Shown here one piece after another: positions 11,861 to 22,744 of a stretch of 64,000 nt of DNA (positions within the stretch are counted from its first letter, which is position 1; each line of letters starts with the position of its first letter). The stretch is from assembly GCA_051453625.1 (NCBI GenBank), contig JBOZIK010000001.1:279870707-279934706 (forward strand), given 5' to 3'. The notes under the pieces were generated by a model. That model ran no database searches, had not been told where the DNA came from, and saw only the letters and a list, made by a program, of their open reading frames with translations. The position numbers were made by a program, and so were the translations under genes. Origin of the DNA: Welwitschia mirabilis. Taxonomy: Eukaryota > Gnetophyta > Gnetopsida > Welwitschiales.

Positions 11861-12739
11861 GAAGATTTATTCTAGATATCAAGGCCTAGGAAAAGTTTGA
11901 AATAAATAAAATAGGGCATAAATTGGGTCATCCTATTATAATATAATTAATCTAAATTATCATTCTATTTTAAGGACTGCAAAAGTATTTTAGAGCTCAT
12001 AAGTTCTACTAATGGATTTTATATAAGGATTTAAGTAGAAAGGTGTTAGAAAATGGTTTGGAAAAGATATTAGAACTTTAGATGAAATATATTTTTTTCC
12101 TTAGGGATTAGAAATTCTTTTTCATAAGGAAAGCTACCAAATAAATTCAAGCCAAGTAAAAGATATTATACTAAGTAAAACTTGGATTTATACATAAGAA
12201 ATAAACTATTCAGTAAAAATTTTAAATGTCATGATATCACAGGTACTAAAAATACTACATGTTATAATGAAATATAGGAAACACTAGTATACCACAAAAG
12301 ATGTCATAATATAACATATTGATGATCAAATCCCTAATAATACATGGAAAGAATAAATCTAAAAAATAATACAGAAGAACACTTAAAATAAACTATTAGA
12401 TAACTAATAATCATTATTAAAAAGTGATGAAAGAGTAAGAGACTTTATCACTAATCAAAGTGCATCCATCGATGATGAAAATGCTATAGAAAATACCCAA
12501 TTAACATAATTCAAGTATTCAGGCTTAATAAGATAAATGTATTTTGACTTAATCATTTCTTAATACCCAAGAAGGAATAAGAAAGGCTTAGTACCTATGA
12601 TGAGATAAGCCCTTATTGTAGCCATAATAAATTTATATATGAAATGGTACAATACCAATAGATGGATGTAGCACTTATCTAATATCAAATGAAGTGCGGA
12701 ATTTCATGATCAATGAATGATTGCTTTACACTTGAGTTG

Positions 12740-13000
12740 GGCCTTATCAATATATACTTTCTTAAGGTTATAGATGTTTTGGTATGTCCTTGTTATTATC
12801 AAATAGGCAATAATAGCTCTCTTTGTGTAGTAGGACATGGATATGTAATTCTTAGTCTTTGTAGACTAGCTTAGAACTAGCTTATAAGATTAATATGTCA
12901 ACGTATCATCTATTTAATCTTCCATTTTTTATAAGACCCCAAGCTCTTGAATGTTGATGACCTTGGTATAACTGATGGTGGTGCTAGTGTATTTTGTTAA
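12740..13000 (+). repeat. Diverged direct repeat, copy 2
   Basis: Partner of 11575-11860. The clearest shared block is TTCTTAGTCTTTGTAG near 12851. The 0.9 kb between the copies has no coding signal. Confidence 0.4.
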
Positions 13001-13499
13001 ATTAACTCTAATGAAGTGTAGGTAGCTTAAGATGACTTGTGAATAAAATACCAAAAAAATAGTCCTTCTTAATAATTTAATCATAAATATAGTGCTTATA
13101 GTCTTAGAAATATATTATGTGTTAACACTTTATAATTAGTCAAGACTAGCTAGATCCTAATGCTATTTGAATATGACTATAAGAAGATCATCTAATCCTA
13201 GAAATTTTTCATTAGACATCTAATTACAAGTGTGTTCTAATTTTTATAGTATGGTATCTTGTTTAAGTAACTAATAATGTTCCTTTATTAATTTACTTTA
13301 AGTAACTAAAGCCATTTTTTATAAGAGGAATAATGAATTTTCTTTAAGAATCTTCTTGAAATGGAAACCTAAATAGGTAAGACAATCCTGATGATTTGTA
13401 ATGATGTGAGCTTTAGGCATCAATTTTTTATTTTTTTAAATATTTAAAAATTTATTTGCTATATTAATCTTAAAATTTTAACTAACATAATTAATAGAG

Positions 13500-13774
13500 G
13501 TAGTGATTGTTAGCCAAACTAACTACAACTTATCTTATCATATCCTAGGAATCTTTGGGTATGAACCTTAGATAATAGCAGCTAGGATTGAAAAATTATC
13601 TATTTCTAGTTATCTTTTTTACTATTAAATAATAACTTAAATAATGTCATTATGAAAAGGAATAAGCTAGAAAAAAATAGACAATAATCAGTAGTCAAAC
13701 CTATAAAAAGAAAAATGAACAAATGCTATTTTATACTTTTGATAGTCTATCACCTTATTCATAGTATGTTGCCT
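13500..13774 (-). repeat. Inverted copy of 55656-55935
   Basis: The reverse complement aligns over about 270 bp with 55656-55935. Shared blocks are ATAGGCAACATACTATG, the ATAATGTCATT-like stretch and TATCTAAGGTT..A..CAAAG. It abuts the outer edge of the left G3 LTR, while its partner abuts the inner edge of the right G3 LTR. The origin is unresolved: a separate small repeat, or a trace of rearrangement in G3. Confidence 0.6.
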
Positions 13775-13779
13775 ATAGT

Positions 13780-15081
13780 TGTGGCTCAAACAAAGCCGCG
13801 AATGGATCTTTAGGGATACACATCACAGAATGAAGGAATTACTAACTACAAGAATAGGATCATGCATTAAACTAGTTGATAAGCTTAAGCTACTAATATT
13901 TTTTAAGTGATAAGGTTACAAATGAAATTCAAATGGAAGAAGAACATAGCAATTGAGTTTGGCTAGTGTTGTGATGTAATTTACATTTAGATATAGTAAC
14001 AAAAACTAAGCTACTTAACCAATTTATGAAATAGAAAGAAGTAAATAATATAAAAGAATTTGAATTTTATGACTTAAGTAATTTAATAGCAAGAAAACCT
14101 CAAAGGTGTCACATCTTCTAGGACCAAACCAAGATCATCCAAAAAATTAAAAACTAAAGCTTTATTTCATTTAAATGATGATTACGAGGGAAGTGTACTA
14201 TAGTTTTTGAAAGCCTATTAGCATCGAATTCTTATTTGTTTTAGTAACCAACCAACTTTTAAAATGTAAGAAAAGGAGTATTTACAATAATTTGTAAAGG
14301 AAAACTAGGCAAGATGACAAAAAACTTTGTGTGGAGAAGATAGAATTTCATTTATAACTTTGGAATCTTTATCTTTACATTGATTTTTCTAGAGATTTTT
14401 GCATAATTTGGTTTTTTCACATGTCTATTAATTAAGCAATAATTATAAAATAGCCTTTTAATCCTTATCATGCTATCATTACTACCTGTTGTAATAAATG
14501 TCATTCTACCATATGTAGATATTGCTTAACCTGACTTAAACTTATCACCAAATTGTTTTGTTGCAATAGCATGATTTTCTTTATCCTTCTTGATGAGTAA
14601 TGGATTATGGATGGTATTGCCCTTATGGTCTATTGTTGGGTAATGATGCTATTGCATTGATGTCATCGGGTGATATGTTTGGATCTCGCTTCACTTGTTC
14701 AACTATTTGTTCATATGTACTTCAAGCTTAAACATGTTGTTGTCAATCTATGGCTTAGTGATAGGTACTTTATCACATTATGTTTGGTTTGCTCATCTTA
14801 GGATTGTACTATAATAAGTTTATATCACTTAAAATTTTGCTTAGCGACACCTACATATACTCATTAAAACTTTTAACTGTGGTTGCAAATCTGTCATGCA
14901 ATGATGGGCCTAGTGATACGATAAATGTTCTTCATTCTAACTCATTTCCTCATTTTAATTTCTTAAACATGTTACTTCATAAATTAACCCATTACAATAT
15001 AATTTATAATAAATTGCAATGTAAACTATAATAAAATAAGTGAAAATTTCATAATGAAAAATGATTTTTTAACATTCATCA
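13780..15081 (-). repeat. G3 3' LTR (left copy)
   Basis: About 1.3 kb, matching 55936-57162 in direct orientation. Shared blocks are GATCATGCATTRAACTAGTTG (near 13857 and 56006), AARCTAAAAATTAAAGCTTTATT and CATAATGARAAATGA. On the minus strand it begins TGATGAATG and ends ..CCACA, so TG..CA ends are kept. Open frames inside it (for example 14780-15031) are shadows. Confidence 0.75.
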
Positions 15082-15097
15082 TAGCTTCCTTTTTAAC
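15082..15097 (-). promoter_or_regulatory. G3 polypurine tract
   Basis: On the minus strand GTTAAAAAGGAAGCTA runs directly into the LTR start TGATG. The layout equals the G2 tract (AAGGGGCTA then TG). It decides the orientation of G3. Confidence 0.6.
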
Positions 15098-15239
15098 TAA
15101 TGACCATCCCTTCGTCAGTAAACTAAATTTTTGCATAAAAATAAAAGATATAAAGATATGTTTTCAAAAGAAAAAGATGTTTGTTTATTAATTTTAAAAA
15201 GGAAATTATGTTAAGTAGTATAATGAAATTTCCATATCT

Positions 15240-15755
15240 TATGAGCCCTCACCTCCAGCAAGGGGAGGATGACTGGTGGCTCTACCTACTTCAAGATCTA
15301 AACTTATTTTTATCTCTCTTACTTTCCTTGTCAAGTTAGTGATATGAGTATCTACTATCTGAATTTGGCCATAAAGTTGCTACATCTGTTCCTGAAGGGC
15401 CTCAAATTACTCTATTAATAATGTTAATAAATAAGCATCTAGATGAATACCTTATGGGTACTCTAGAGGTTATGCCTCTCCTACCTTAGTCAAAAGAATT
15501 TTTAGGAGCTCCTTGGTAGTTAAAGTAATCATATGAATCAGATCTTCTCTATTAGGCACTGGCACACTTTGAATGTACAAAATGGCAACAACATAAAAGG
15601 GAAAATCTATCATTATAGGAGGTTAGATGGCTAATTTCATAAATTTTAAAATGCAATAAGCTAAATTGTAAGGCTTTATATTGAAAAAGGCTAATAATAA
15701 TCTGGCATGAAAGATCATCATATTAGTAACATAAGTAGTAGAGGGGAATATTGGA
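15240..15755 (-). pseudogene. G3 post-pol ORF, C-terminal part
   Basis: The minus-strand translation, with few stops, includes FHARLLLAFFNIKPYNLAY and VPVPNREDLIHMITLTTKEL. A likely coiled-coil end follows, with QEQM*QLYGQIQIVDTHITN, finishing GRATSHPPLAGGEGS before a stop. This looks like the C-terminal half of the 'putative plant transposon protein' ORF found after pol in Athila-like elements. It is cut at 15755 by the copia insertion; candidate upstream parts lie at 47088-47900. The protein function is unknown even in intact elements (sometimes called env-like by position). The family assignment is by pattern only. Confidence 0.5.
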
Positions 15756-16951
15756 TGTATTGGTAACTTCAGTTTTGATGATTTCACTTTTGTCAAATAT
15801 TTTGTGACATTGTGTAGATAGGTTAATGCAAAGAAATCATAAATGCATGAATTAATGTTAGACCTTCAAGATAATATCCCATGAAAAGTTAGCTCAAAAT
15901 TGAAAATGTAAACCAATTGTATAAAGATGTCTATAAAAGGAAAATATCTATGGAGAAGACATCTATAATTGAAAGACATCTATGATGAAAATATCTATAG
16001 CTTGAAGATGTCTATGATGTATCAAGTTTGCAAATCAAGCAAAAGATGACTATCTCAATGATGATGACTATGCTAAAAGATGAATCTAACACAGATAAAA
16101 GACATCTACATATTTGAAGATGTCTATCTTGAACTGGAATAACAGAGTTAATTTGTACTTTGATGAATATTTTACTTTCTAGAAAACTATCAAGATTTGA
16201 ATCATGGATTCATGATCACGAAGAACTAAAGATAACACAGAGCAAGCTTCATCAATTTCTAGGTAACTTGACTAAAGACATCTATCAAGTGATAGACATC
16301 TACAATTTTTAAAACATCTTATATGAGGGTGCACATTAATCAAAATAGAAGATGCACATCTAATGCCTCATATCCATTGCATGATGATTACAAATTTTAG
16401 ATGGCTACTATTTAAGGTCACACAATTAGAAACTCTCAAATGATATAAAAGCACAACATGACAAAAAAAATTAAAGGATTGAATGCATAACAAATAATGC
16501 ATAGGTGATTGGAACTACTTACGAAGAATCAAGATATCATTTGCAAGGAACTTTTAATGTCTACATCTTTTGTTCTTAGATCCTCCATCATTGCATTATT
16601 CTTTAGCACTCCTGACGATGATGACAATAAGGAATACAAGCTTTTCTTCAAATATACATCATTCAGGCTGCTTGTTATATTTGTTTGTTAGATCTTATAT
16701 TGTTAGACAATCTTATTCTTGAATATTATTGTATAGTTCACTCTTGTATTATCAAATCTCAAGGATCCCTTATTAGGATTCCTCATTATAAGGTAACCCT
16801 TGTACGGGTATACTTTGTGAAGTACCTATGAGTACTTGTGTTATGGTAATATTAGATTTCTCTAAGGGGAAGAGATTACTACCTTGCGAGAAGCATCTGA
16901 CTTTATGGTTGTGCCTATGTGCACATTTTGAATATTGCATTGTTGTTTCCC
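15756..16951 (+). repeat. C1 5' LTR, first part
   Basis: Aligns collinearly with 45551-46740: GTTTTGATRATTTCACTT at the start, GTTAGACCTTCAAGAT, GGATTGAATRCATAA, and AAGGATCC near 16765 beside 46562. It breaks off at 16951 where G2 begins and resumes at 39693. Together the parts give about 1532 bp after removing the duplicated 5 bp. Confidence 0.85.
15920..16320 (+). repeat. Cluster of AGATGTCT / AGACATCT motifs in C1 LTR
   Basis: At least nine copies of AGATGTCTAY or its reverse complement-related AGACATCTAY lie in about 400 bp (for example near 15924, 15957, 15973, 16006, 16083, 16101, 16266 and 16284). Decayed forms such as ATATCTATGG occur between them. The 3' LTR has the same cluster (45723-46140). 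The two words are reverse complements, so the region can pair with itself and offers many sites to one binding protein. The role is inferred only. Confidence 0.6.
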
Positions 16952-18042
16952 TATTGCGTTGCTAACTTACGTATATTCGATAGGGTATTTTAAGATGTTT
17001 TATAGGTAAATAGACAGGTAAATGCTTGGTTTTCATAATAATGGAGAGCTAGGATGAAAAGGATAGAAATATGCAATCTTCATGTGAATTTATTAGTATT
17101 CTGAGTAAATATGAATACTTTGTATTTCTGATGATAACTTCCTGCAAACAACAAGGCTAATGTACTGATTGAAGATTTATTGAAGGCCATTATCCACCTA
17201 ATTGCCTAGACGGCAGTGTGGATAACCATGCCAACTAGATGCTGATTGAGGTCTAATTAGCAGCTAATGTGGATTGATCATGAGATGGCATCGTCTCCTA
17301 TATCATCCAGACGATCATCCGGATGACACTATTGTAACGCCCACACTAAATATTCGTCAAAATTTTGCCACTTGTATTCTGTTTTCTTTCTGCATGGCTG
17401 TTATGATTTACCCACACCCTTCCATTTGTACTATTTTGTATTTTGAGTCAATAAATAAAGATATCCTCCTCAACTTCTTATTGTTTTTGTTTGCATCCAA
17501 AATTCTCATGATAAGATATCGAAGGGCTAGAGAATCATCTTGTAGTTCCAAAAAGATATTTCCTTGGTGTTGAGCGGCATTTCCTCCATTGAGATATGAC
17601 TACTTTATAATACGGATGAAGTGTAATTTTTAATACAAAACATTTCATTTTTATGCTTCAATGTATGAATGATCTTCTCTCTCATAGCTTATGTTGCTTG
17701 AAATCCGGTGATAGTTTCTCTTATGATATAGGTTATGAGGATAACCTTTGTTAAGGTTATGCTTGGTTAGTTTAGGTCAAGTGCATTGTTAATTTCTTTC
17801 CTACATTAGCTTTACACAAGTGTGTTTCATCTCATTTTCATGCATTGCAAGTTATTTTTGTAGGTTAGGTTATAGTTTTTCTCTCTTGAAAGCAACTCTC
17901 TTATTTCCATATTTTGGCCTTTGACGGATTACAACATTTAGTTCACTCCCGTCTATATTAGTGTGTTGTGTTTGTACATATTATTTGTGATTAATAAAAT
18001 CTTACTCAGGATTTAAACATTGCATAAATATGCATTGCAATA
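16952..18042 (+). repeat. G2 LTR-A (5')
   Basis: 1091 bp; start TATTGCGTTGC aligns with TGTTACGCTAT of LTR-C. It matches 36651-37742 and, from about 17156, 38813-39692. It contains GTCAATAAATAAAG (near 17448), a plausible TATA or poly(A) region shared by all copies, and two neighbouring GATGA palindromes near 17300-17327. It ends CATTGCAATA. Confidence 0.85.
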
Positions 18043-18045
18043 TCT

Positions 18046-18067
18046 TGGTGTCATTATTAGAAAAGGC
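18046..18067 (+). promoter_or_regulatory. G2 primer-binding site (after LTR-A)
   Basis: TTGGTGTCATTATTAGAAAA directly follows the LTR. It aligns with the tRNA-Asp-type site TGGCGCCGTTGCCGGGGA, with changes almost all transitions. Confidence 0.65.
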
Positions 18068-18525
18068 TGCTTAGAGTTTGAGAGTTATCATTGCTTCAAT
18101 GAGTATTTTGGTTCAGATGCTTATTGCAGCAGCAATGTAACACTACCTATAATAGCATAGGTTTCCCTTTTTTGCATAGTTAGTTTTCTATTTTTGAATC
18201 AAAGTCTATTTTTCTATTCTACAATAAAAGTTTATTGTCTTCTTCATCGTCCAGACAACGCTCAATGATGACGACCTATGTCTTGTGAGTTTTCTATTTT
18301 ATTTTTTCTGTTAAATTTTTAGGGTTTTAGTCCCATCGTCTCCTTTGTTGTCTAGACAACTCAGGTGGGCAATAGTCTATTTTTCGAGTTTTCCTATCAA
18401 GAGTCAATTTTTTGTTTTTGTTTTCTGCTTTTTCTTTTCTTGTGGCTTTTTATGTTTCTGTCATCCAGGATATTACCTAGACGATGATAGGGATTGTACT
18501 TTTATAGATCTAAGACTGAGCATGA
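18068..18525 (+). other. G2 5' leader (copy A)
   Basis: Untranslated leader between primer site and gag. It carries three palindromic GATGA-type motifs: CATCGTCCAGACAAC near 18246, TTGTTGTCTAGACAACTC near 18341, and TCATCCAGGATATTACCTAG near 18461 running into ACGATGA. All recur at the same places in copies B, C and D. A role in RNA structure or packaging is possible but unproven. Confidence 0.5.
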
Positions 18526-19490
18526 ATGGTTAAATCTGGTAAAAAAGAAAAATACCAAAGAGAGTGGCTATTGATTGCTGAAAATATCAGAGAAGATTTG
18601 ATAAATATTGAAATAAAAACATGTAAAAATATCGAAGGTATGCAATATTTTGAATTTCCTGTAATTTCCAGTTTTATTTCTGCAGAGTCTGATTTTGCTA
18701 CCATGTCGACCTCAGTCCAAAAGCTTAAACAATATATTTCTTCAAATCCATCCCTTGCCATTGGAACCCCTACTTCCACTCCTTCTCAAACCAATACTCA
18801 TATCACTCTTAGAGATCTTATAGCAAAGAATAAATATGAAATTCAAAATCCTTTTAACTTACCTCTCGGTGATGATGTAGAATTCTGTAACTTAAATGCT
18901 TATCCTACCTTTAGTGGAGAACCCGATGAAGATCCTTTACAATACATTACCAATATAGAACAACTTCTCCTTATTTCTAGAAATGATAAGAAACAAATAA
19001 GTGATAGAACCTATATGGTTATCTTTCCTATCACCTTGAGAGATAAAGCAAAACTTTGGCTTAAAACAATTTCCAATAAAAGCCTTAAATCTTGAAGTCA
19101 AGATCAAGAAGCCTTCATCAATAGATTTATGAGTGAAACCACCATCTAGAAGTGGAAGAAAAAAGTCATTAACTTCTAACAACTACCTAACGAAAATTAT
19201 TCCTCTGCCTATGAGAGATTCTTTGTTACTTTACATTCAAGCCCTATAGATGCCTTTTCACAGGTAGATCTAGTTGATTATTTTTATAGTGGGTTCAATA
19301 GTCATATAAAGCAACTTGTAGATTTTTCTTGTGGAGGTAACCTATTAAACCAAACCCTAGAAGATGCTTAGAGGGTGTTGGAGAATTTGGTGGAAGTAAG
19401 TCAAACCTGGTTTAAACCCTCACTTAGAGAAAATCGACCAGTAGGCCAAATCATTAAAGACATAAAAGAGGTAAAACATGAGAAGAATTA
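18526..19490 (+). pseudogene. G2 gag copy A
   Basis: Starts MVKSGKKEKYQREW and stays open to 19095. The capsid region follows: FNLPLGDDVEFCNLNAYPTF, GEPDEDPLQYITNIEQLL, then after stops YSSAYERFFVTLHSS, LVDYFYSGFNSHIKQLVDF and GGNLLNQTLEDA. This is the Retrotrans_gag pattern (ES.YE.W.RF...P...., FY.GL...K...D...GG). Gag would form virus-like particles around element RNA. Stops lie at a Trp codon (TGA) and at Gln codons (TAG, TAA), consistent with G-to-A and C-to-T decay. The start is supported by the same ATG context in copies B, C and G1. Confidence 0.8.
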
Positions 19491-19569
19491 AACTGAAACT
19501 GAAAATGAGCCAACTAGTATTATTAAGAATTTCACTCTACCTTAGAGAAATATACTCAGACAATTCTTA

Positions 19570-20400
19570 ATGCTAAAGTGACAACTGAGAAGAGTGAAGT
19601 TGTAGTTCCAACATGCGATTTGCATGAAAATAGATACCATGTTATAAAATATTATCTCTTACTTCCTACTTATAAAGAGAAAATCTATGACAAAGTTTGT
19701 GCCTTTAGCCAAAGACCTAACTACACTCAAAACCACAACCAAAGACAAGTCCAAAATCACAATTTTCAATATAGTATGAGCGAGTAACCAAACTCATCAT
19801 CCTAACTTCCAACCTTTCAGAAACATATTTAAGCATTCAAACTTTCAATCTAACAATCCAAACAAATTGGTAAGCCCTTCCAACTCCCAAAACCATAATT
19901 ATCCTCTTAGGAGTTCCATTAAGAAGTTGAGAAAAACTCAATAAAAGACAAATATTAACATAGAAAATCTTGTGAGTATTTTACAACAAACCACCACAAG
20001 GGTTTCTTGCCACTTAACCTTTACTGAACCTTAACAAAGTAAGAAAAGATTGTAAAGTTATGACAAAAAGTGGAAGTGACATAACTCCCCCTACTCATAA
20101 GGCTTCAACTTCTCAAAGTGACAAGAATGATGAGGAAGACGAATAGAAATCCTAGAAAACCATTCCTTCCCTTCCTCGCTTAGCAATAAAAAAAAGGATC
20201 CTTTACAAAAGAAACCTGCTATCTTATAGCTTGATAAGCTTAACACAAAACCCATCTTTAATGATTATTTAAAAGCCTTAATGCAAAATGTGATTATCAA
20301 CTTACCTTTTTGGAAATTTTTGCAAGAAAATCCAAGATACTCTAAGCTATGAAAAAACTTAATAAAAAGGAAACAAAAATAAACCATCGCTAGTAAAGTC
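19570..20400 (+). pseudogene. G2 gag C-terminus and linker, copy A
   Basis: Continues Gag: VVVPTCDLHENRYHVIKYY, a short Cys/His-containing segment probably derived from the zinc-knuckle region, then an Asn/Gln-rich stretch (NYTQNHNQRQVQNHNFQY). Several frames are needed after 19787. The same order occurs in copies B (23800-24600) and C (27424-28300). Nucleic-acid binding is inferred from position and the Cys/His pattern; the canonical CCHC knuckle is not intact. Confidence 0.6.
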
Positions 20401-20428
20401 TTCCTAGCTTAATCCGGTAGTAACTTCT

Positions 20429-21060
20429 TTGTGCCAAAAATGTCCAAAGTTTAAAGATTTGAGGGGGACAACCATAAGTGTCACTTTAGAGGGGAACTGT
20501 AGAATAAAGAAAGACTTGATTAATATAGGAGCTAGTGTCAACATTATACCCTTGCACATTTGTCAATGTCTTGGTTTGGAAAAAAGAGTAGAACTCACAT
20601 GCATTATCTTAGAGTTAGCCGATACATCTATAAAGAAACCATTAGGTGTGATCAAGGGCTTGGTCATTCAGAAAGAAGAAGCCTTCTACCCCATCGATAT
20701 AGTTGTTTTAGAAGTTAAGCACCATAATGGATATCTCTTACTTTTAGGTAGAGCTTTTTGTGCAATAGCCCATTGCATCATAAATACAAAAGCTAGAGTG
20801 ATAAAGTGCCATTTTGGGAATAAATAGTCTTTGATAAAAGTTTTTAATGTGGCCGAAAAAGATTTAGGCAAGGATTTGAGTTTAGAAGAAGAAATAAAGC
20901 CAACCCTATTTTTATAGCACTGTCCACTTGAGAAGAGATGATTTATGCTTTATGAACCAACTTTATTTGAAGATAAATCGGAGTAGACTACCTTTATGTG
21001 CTTAATGATCAACTTGAGTTTGACCATCTGCCAACTGATTCTAATCTCGGGAGTAGTTAG
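20429..21060 (+). pseudogene. G2 aspartic protease copy A, active site lost
   Basis: Retropepsin-like domain. GTTISVTLEGNCRIKKDL leads to INIGASVNIIPLHICQ, where plant gypsy proteases have DLGASVN: the catalytic Asp is Asn (codon at 20522-20524, GAT to AAT). It is followed by LELADTSIKKPLGVIKGLV and YLLLLGRAFCAIAHCI, the flap and second hydrophobic segment with GR. The enzyme would cut the Gag-Pol precursor in the particle. The frame is open over 132 codons from 20429, yet the enzyme is dead. The linker to RT follows to about 21060. Confidence 0.75.
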
Positions 21061-21514
21061 CCTGAGTCTGTAAATTGTGCTGAAGTCTGAGAAATTTAAA
21101 ACCCTAAGATTTCTTATTTTAAGAGTGGTTATCCACTACTGATGTCTAGATGATAGTCTAAGACGATAGTCAGTTTTTTTGAAAATTTTCCTAAAACCAA
21201 ATGTTTGAACCTAACCCTGAATCTGAAACCCTTAGATAGTGGACTGAAGTATATTTTTCTAAATAGAGATCTAAATAAACCATTGATTATTAATAAAAAC
21301 AATATCCCTCAATACGAATCCGATCTCATCTCTTTTTTAGAATCAAAGATTCATGCATTTGCTTAGTCCCATAGTGATTTCATGGCCATATCCACTTCCA
21401 TTGTGCAACATAAAATCTACCTTAAAGAAAATGCTAAATTTATGAAGAAATTCCAATGTAGACTTAATCCAACCCTAAAGCGAATTGTAAAAGATGAAAT
21501 CATAAAACTTATTG
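21061..21514 (+). pseudogene. G2 RT N-terminal fragment copy A (interrupted)
   Basis: After a spacer with the palindromic motif near 21150, the region codes in one frame for HSDFMAISTSIVQHKIYL, the W.....M..I...I..H.I of gypsy RT N-termini, ending IVKDEIIKLI. At about 21515 homology to copies B and C stops, where they continue LMDAEIIYSIADSKW, and an unrelated LTR begins. The RT is therefore interrupted by an insertion. Confidence 0.7.
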
Positions 21515-22206
21515 TTGAGATGCCAACTTGACCTATTTAATGCACTTGTGAAGTATATTTTCAGGTACTATTTATAGGTTTTTTAATGGATTTATGCAAA
21601 TTCTACAAAGCTTCTATGCAGGCTAAAATATATAATACTCCAAATAAGAAGCCATTTTTGGATAAAGAACAAACAAATAAAAATAATAAAGATATATTAG
21701 TCGTCCTCAATGTCATGGGGATGACAGAGGAGACGATAACCAAGAAAGTATGGTCGTCCTCTTTGTCGTGGGGATGACTATTAAGATGACAAACATGTGC
21801 AAAGCATTAGTTAGAAGATGGTATGTCGTCCTCTATTTCATAAGGATGACATGAGGAATGACACTTAAAATTATGTGTAAAGTTAATTAAATTGTTATAA
21901 AAGGGTGTATTTAACTTGTACCTATTCATTTCACACCCTTTAGTGACCTATCCCATCCTATAAATAGATCCCTTCAAACCCTATTCAGAATCATCTTTTG
22001 CATTGACATTCTTATGACATTTGGAGATTATTGGAGGTAAGGAGATCCATCTTACTTGTGAGAAGAACCACCTTGGTGTTAGGCAGAAAATCTTTCATTA
22101 AGGAGTTGTTGTCGTAAGTGGATGTACTTCAATTTCATTAATAAAAGTATTGATTAAATTGAAATCTTTTCAACTATTTTATTATTCTTTCTTATAGCTT
22201 ATCTTA
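21515..22206 (+). repeat. LTR of a third gypsy variant (partial), inserted in RT
   Basis: Starts TGCCAACTTGACC at the break in copy A RT. It contains TATAAATAG (21959-21967), a good TATA box, followed by CACCTTGGTGTTAGGC and CTTATAGCTTATCTTA, which parallel TCCTTGGTGTTGAGC and CTCATAGCTTATGTTG of LTR-A. It is thus a related but distinct LTR in the same orientation. It runs into a 100-N gap, after which a G2-type leader continues. It may be the 5' LTR of copy B. Confidence 0.65.
21700..21850 (+). repeat. Three 26-nt hairpin units in the LTR
   Basis: Units at 21700-21725, 21753-21778 and 21825-21850 all have GTCGTCCTC, 8 variable bases, then RRGGATGAC. The arms pair imperfectly (7 of 9 in the first two). 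All are exactly 26 nt while the sequence between them is unrelated, so the unit itself looks conserved. They lie upstream of the TATA box in the U3 region. Confidence 0.7.
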
Positions 22207-22306
22207 NNNNNNNNNNNNNNNNNNNNNNNNNNNNNNNNNNNNNNNNNNNNNNNNNNNNNNNNNNNNNNNNNNNNNNNNNNNNNNNNNNNNNNNNNNNNNN
22301 NNNNNN
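22207..22306. other. Assembly gap (100 N)
   Basis: Arbitrary-size gap between the third-variant LTR and the copy B leader. The end of that LTR and a primer site should lie here if the LTR belongs to copy B. Confidence 0.95.
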
Positions 22307-22744
22307 ATTGTTACTTTGGTAAGTATTTCAGTTCAAATTCTTATTGCAACAGTAGTGTAACAGTACCTGTAGTAGTCTTGGCTTTCCATTTTTCTAGAGT
22401 TAGTTTTCTATTTTTCAAATTAAAGTCTATTTTTTGTTCTGTAATAAAAGTTCGTCATCCATTTCATCATCCAGATGACACACAACGATGATGACTTCTA
22501 TATTTTGAGTTTTCTGTTTTAGTTTTTTTGTTAAAAATTTTTAGGGTTTTTGTCCCATTGTCCCCTTGGTTATCCAGACAATGTAAGTGGATGACAGTCA
22601 GTTTTCTGAGTTTTCTATAAGAGTCAGTTTTTCATTTCTATTCTCTACTTTTCCCTTTCTTGTGGTTTCTGTGTTTTTATCATCTAGGATATTGTCCAGA
22701 TGACAACAGGGACAGCACTTTTATAGATCCAAGACTAAGCATGA
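22307..22744 (+). other. G2 5' leader copy B
   Basis: Aligns with 18088-18525 of copy A, beginning at TTGGTAAGTATTTCAG-like sequence and keeping the three palindromic motifs (near 22459, 22570 and 22680). No coding content. Confidence 0.6.

Larger units (their letters stand above)
11353..13774. other. Intergenic non-coding DNA
   Basis: No protein or RNA gene is recognised between G1 and the nest. It holds a diverged direct repeat (11575-11860 and 12740-13000) and, at its right end, an inverted copy of 55656-55935 (entries below). Confidence 0.45.

Noticed and set aside
14780-15031. Open frame of 83 codons on plus
   Set aside because: Lies inside the G3 LTR and is not open in the partner LTR; it is a chance frame.
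15746-15756. Target duplication for the C1 copia element
   Set aside because: The flanks TTGGA (15751-15755) and AAATG (47088-47092) do not match, and shifting the boundaries by a few bases gave no convincing pair.
21700-21850. CRISPR-like array of short repeats
   Set aside because: Only three imperfect dyad units with unequal, long spacers in a plant LTR; no cas genes and the genome is eukaryotic.
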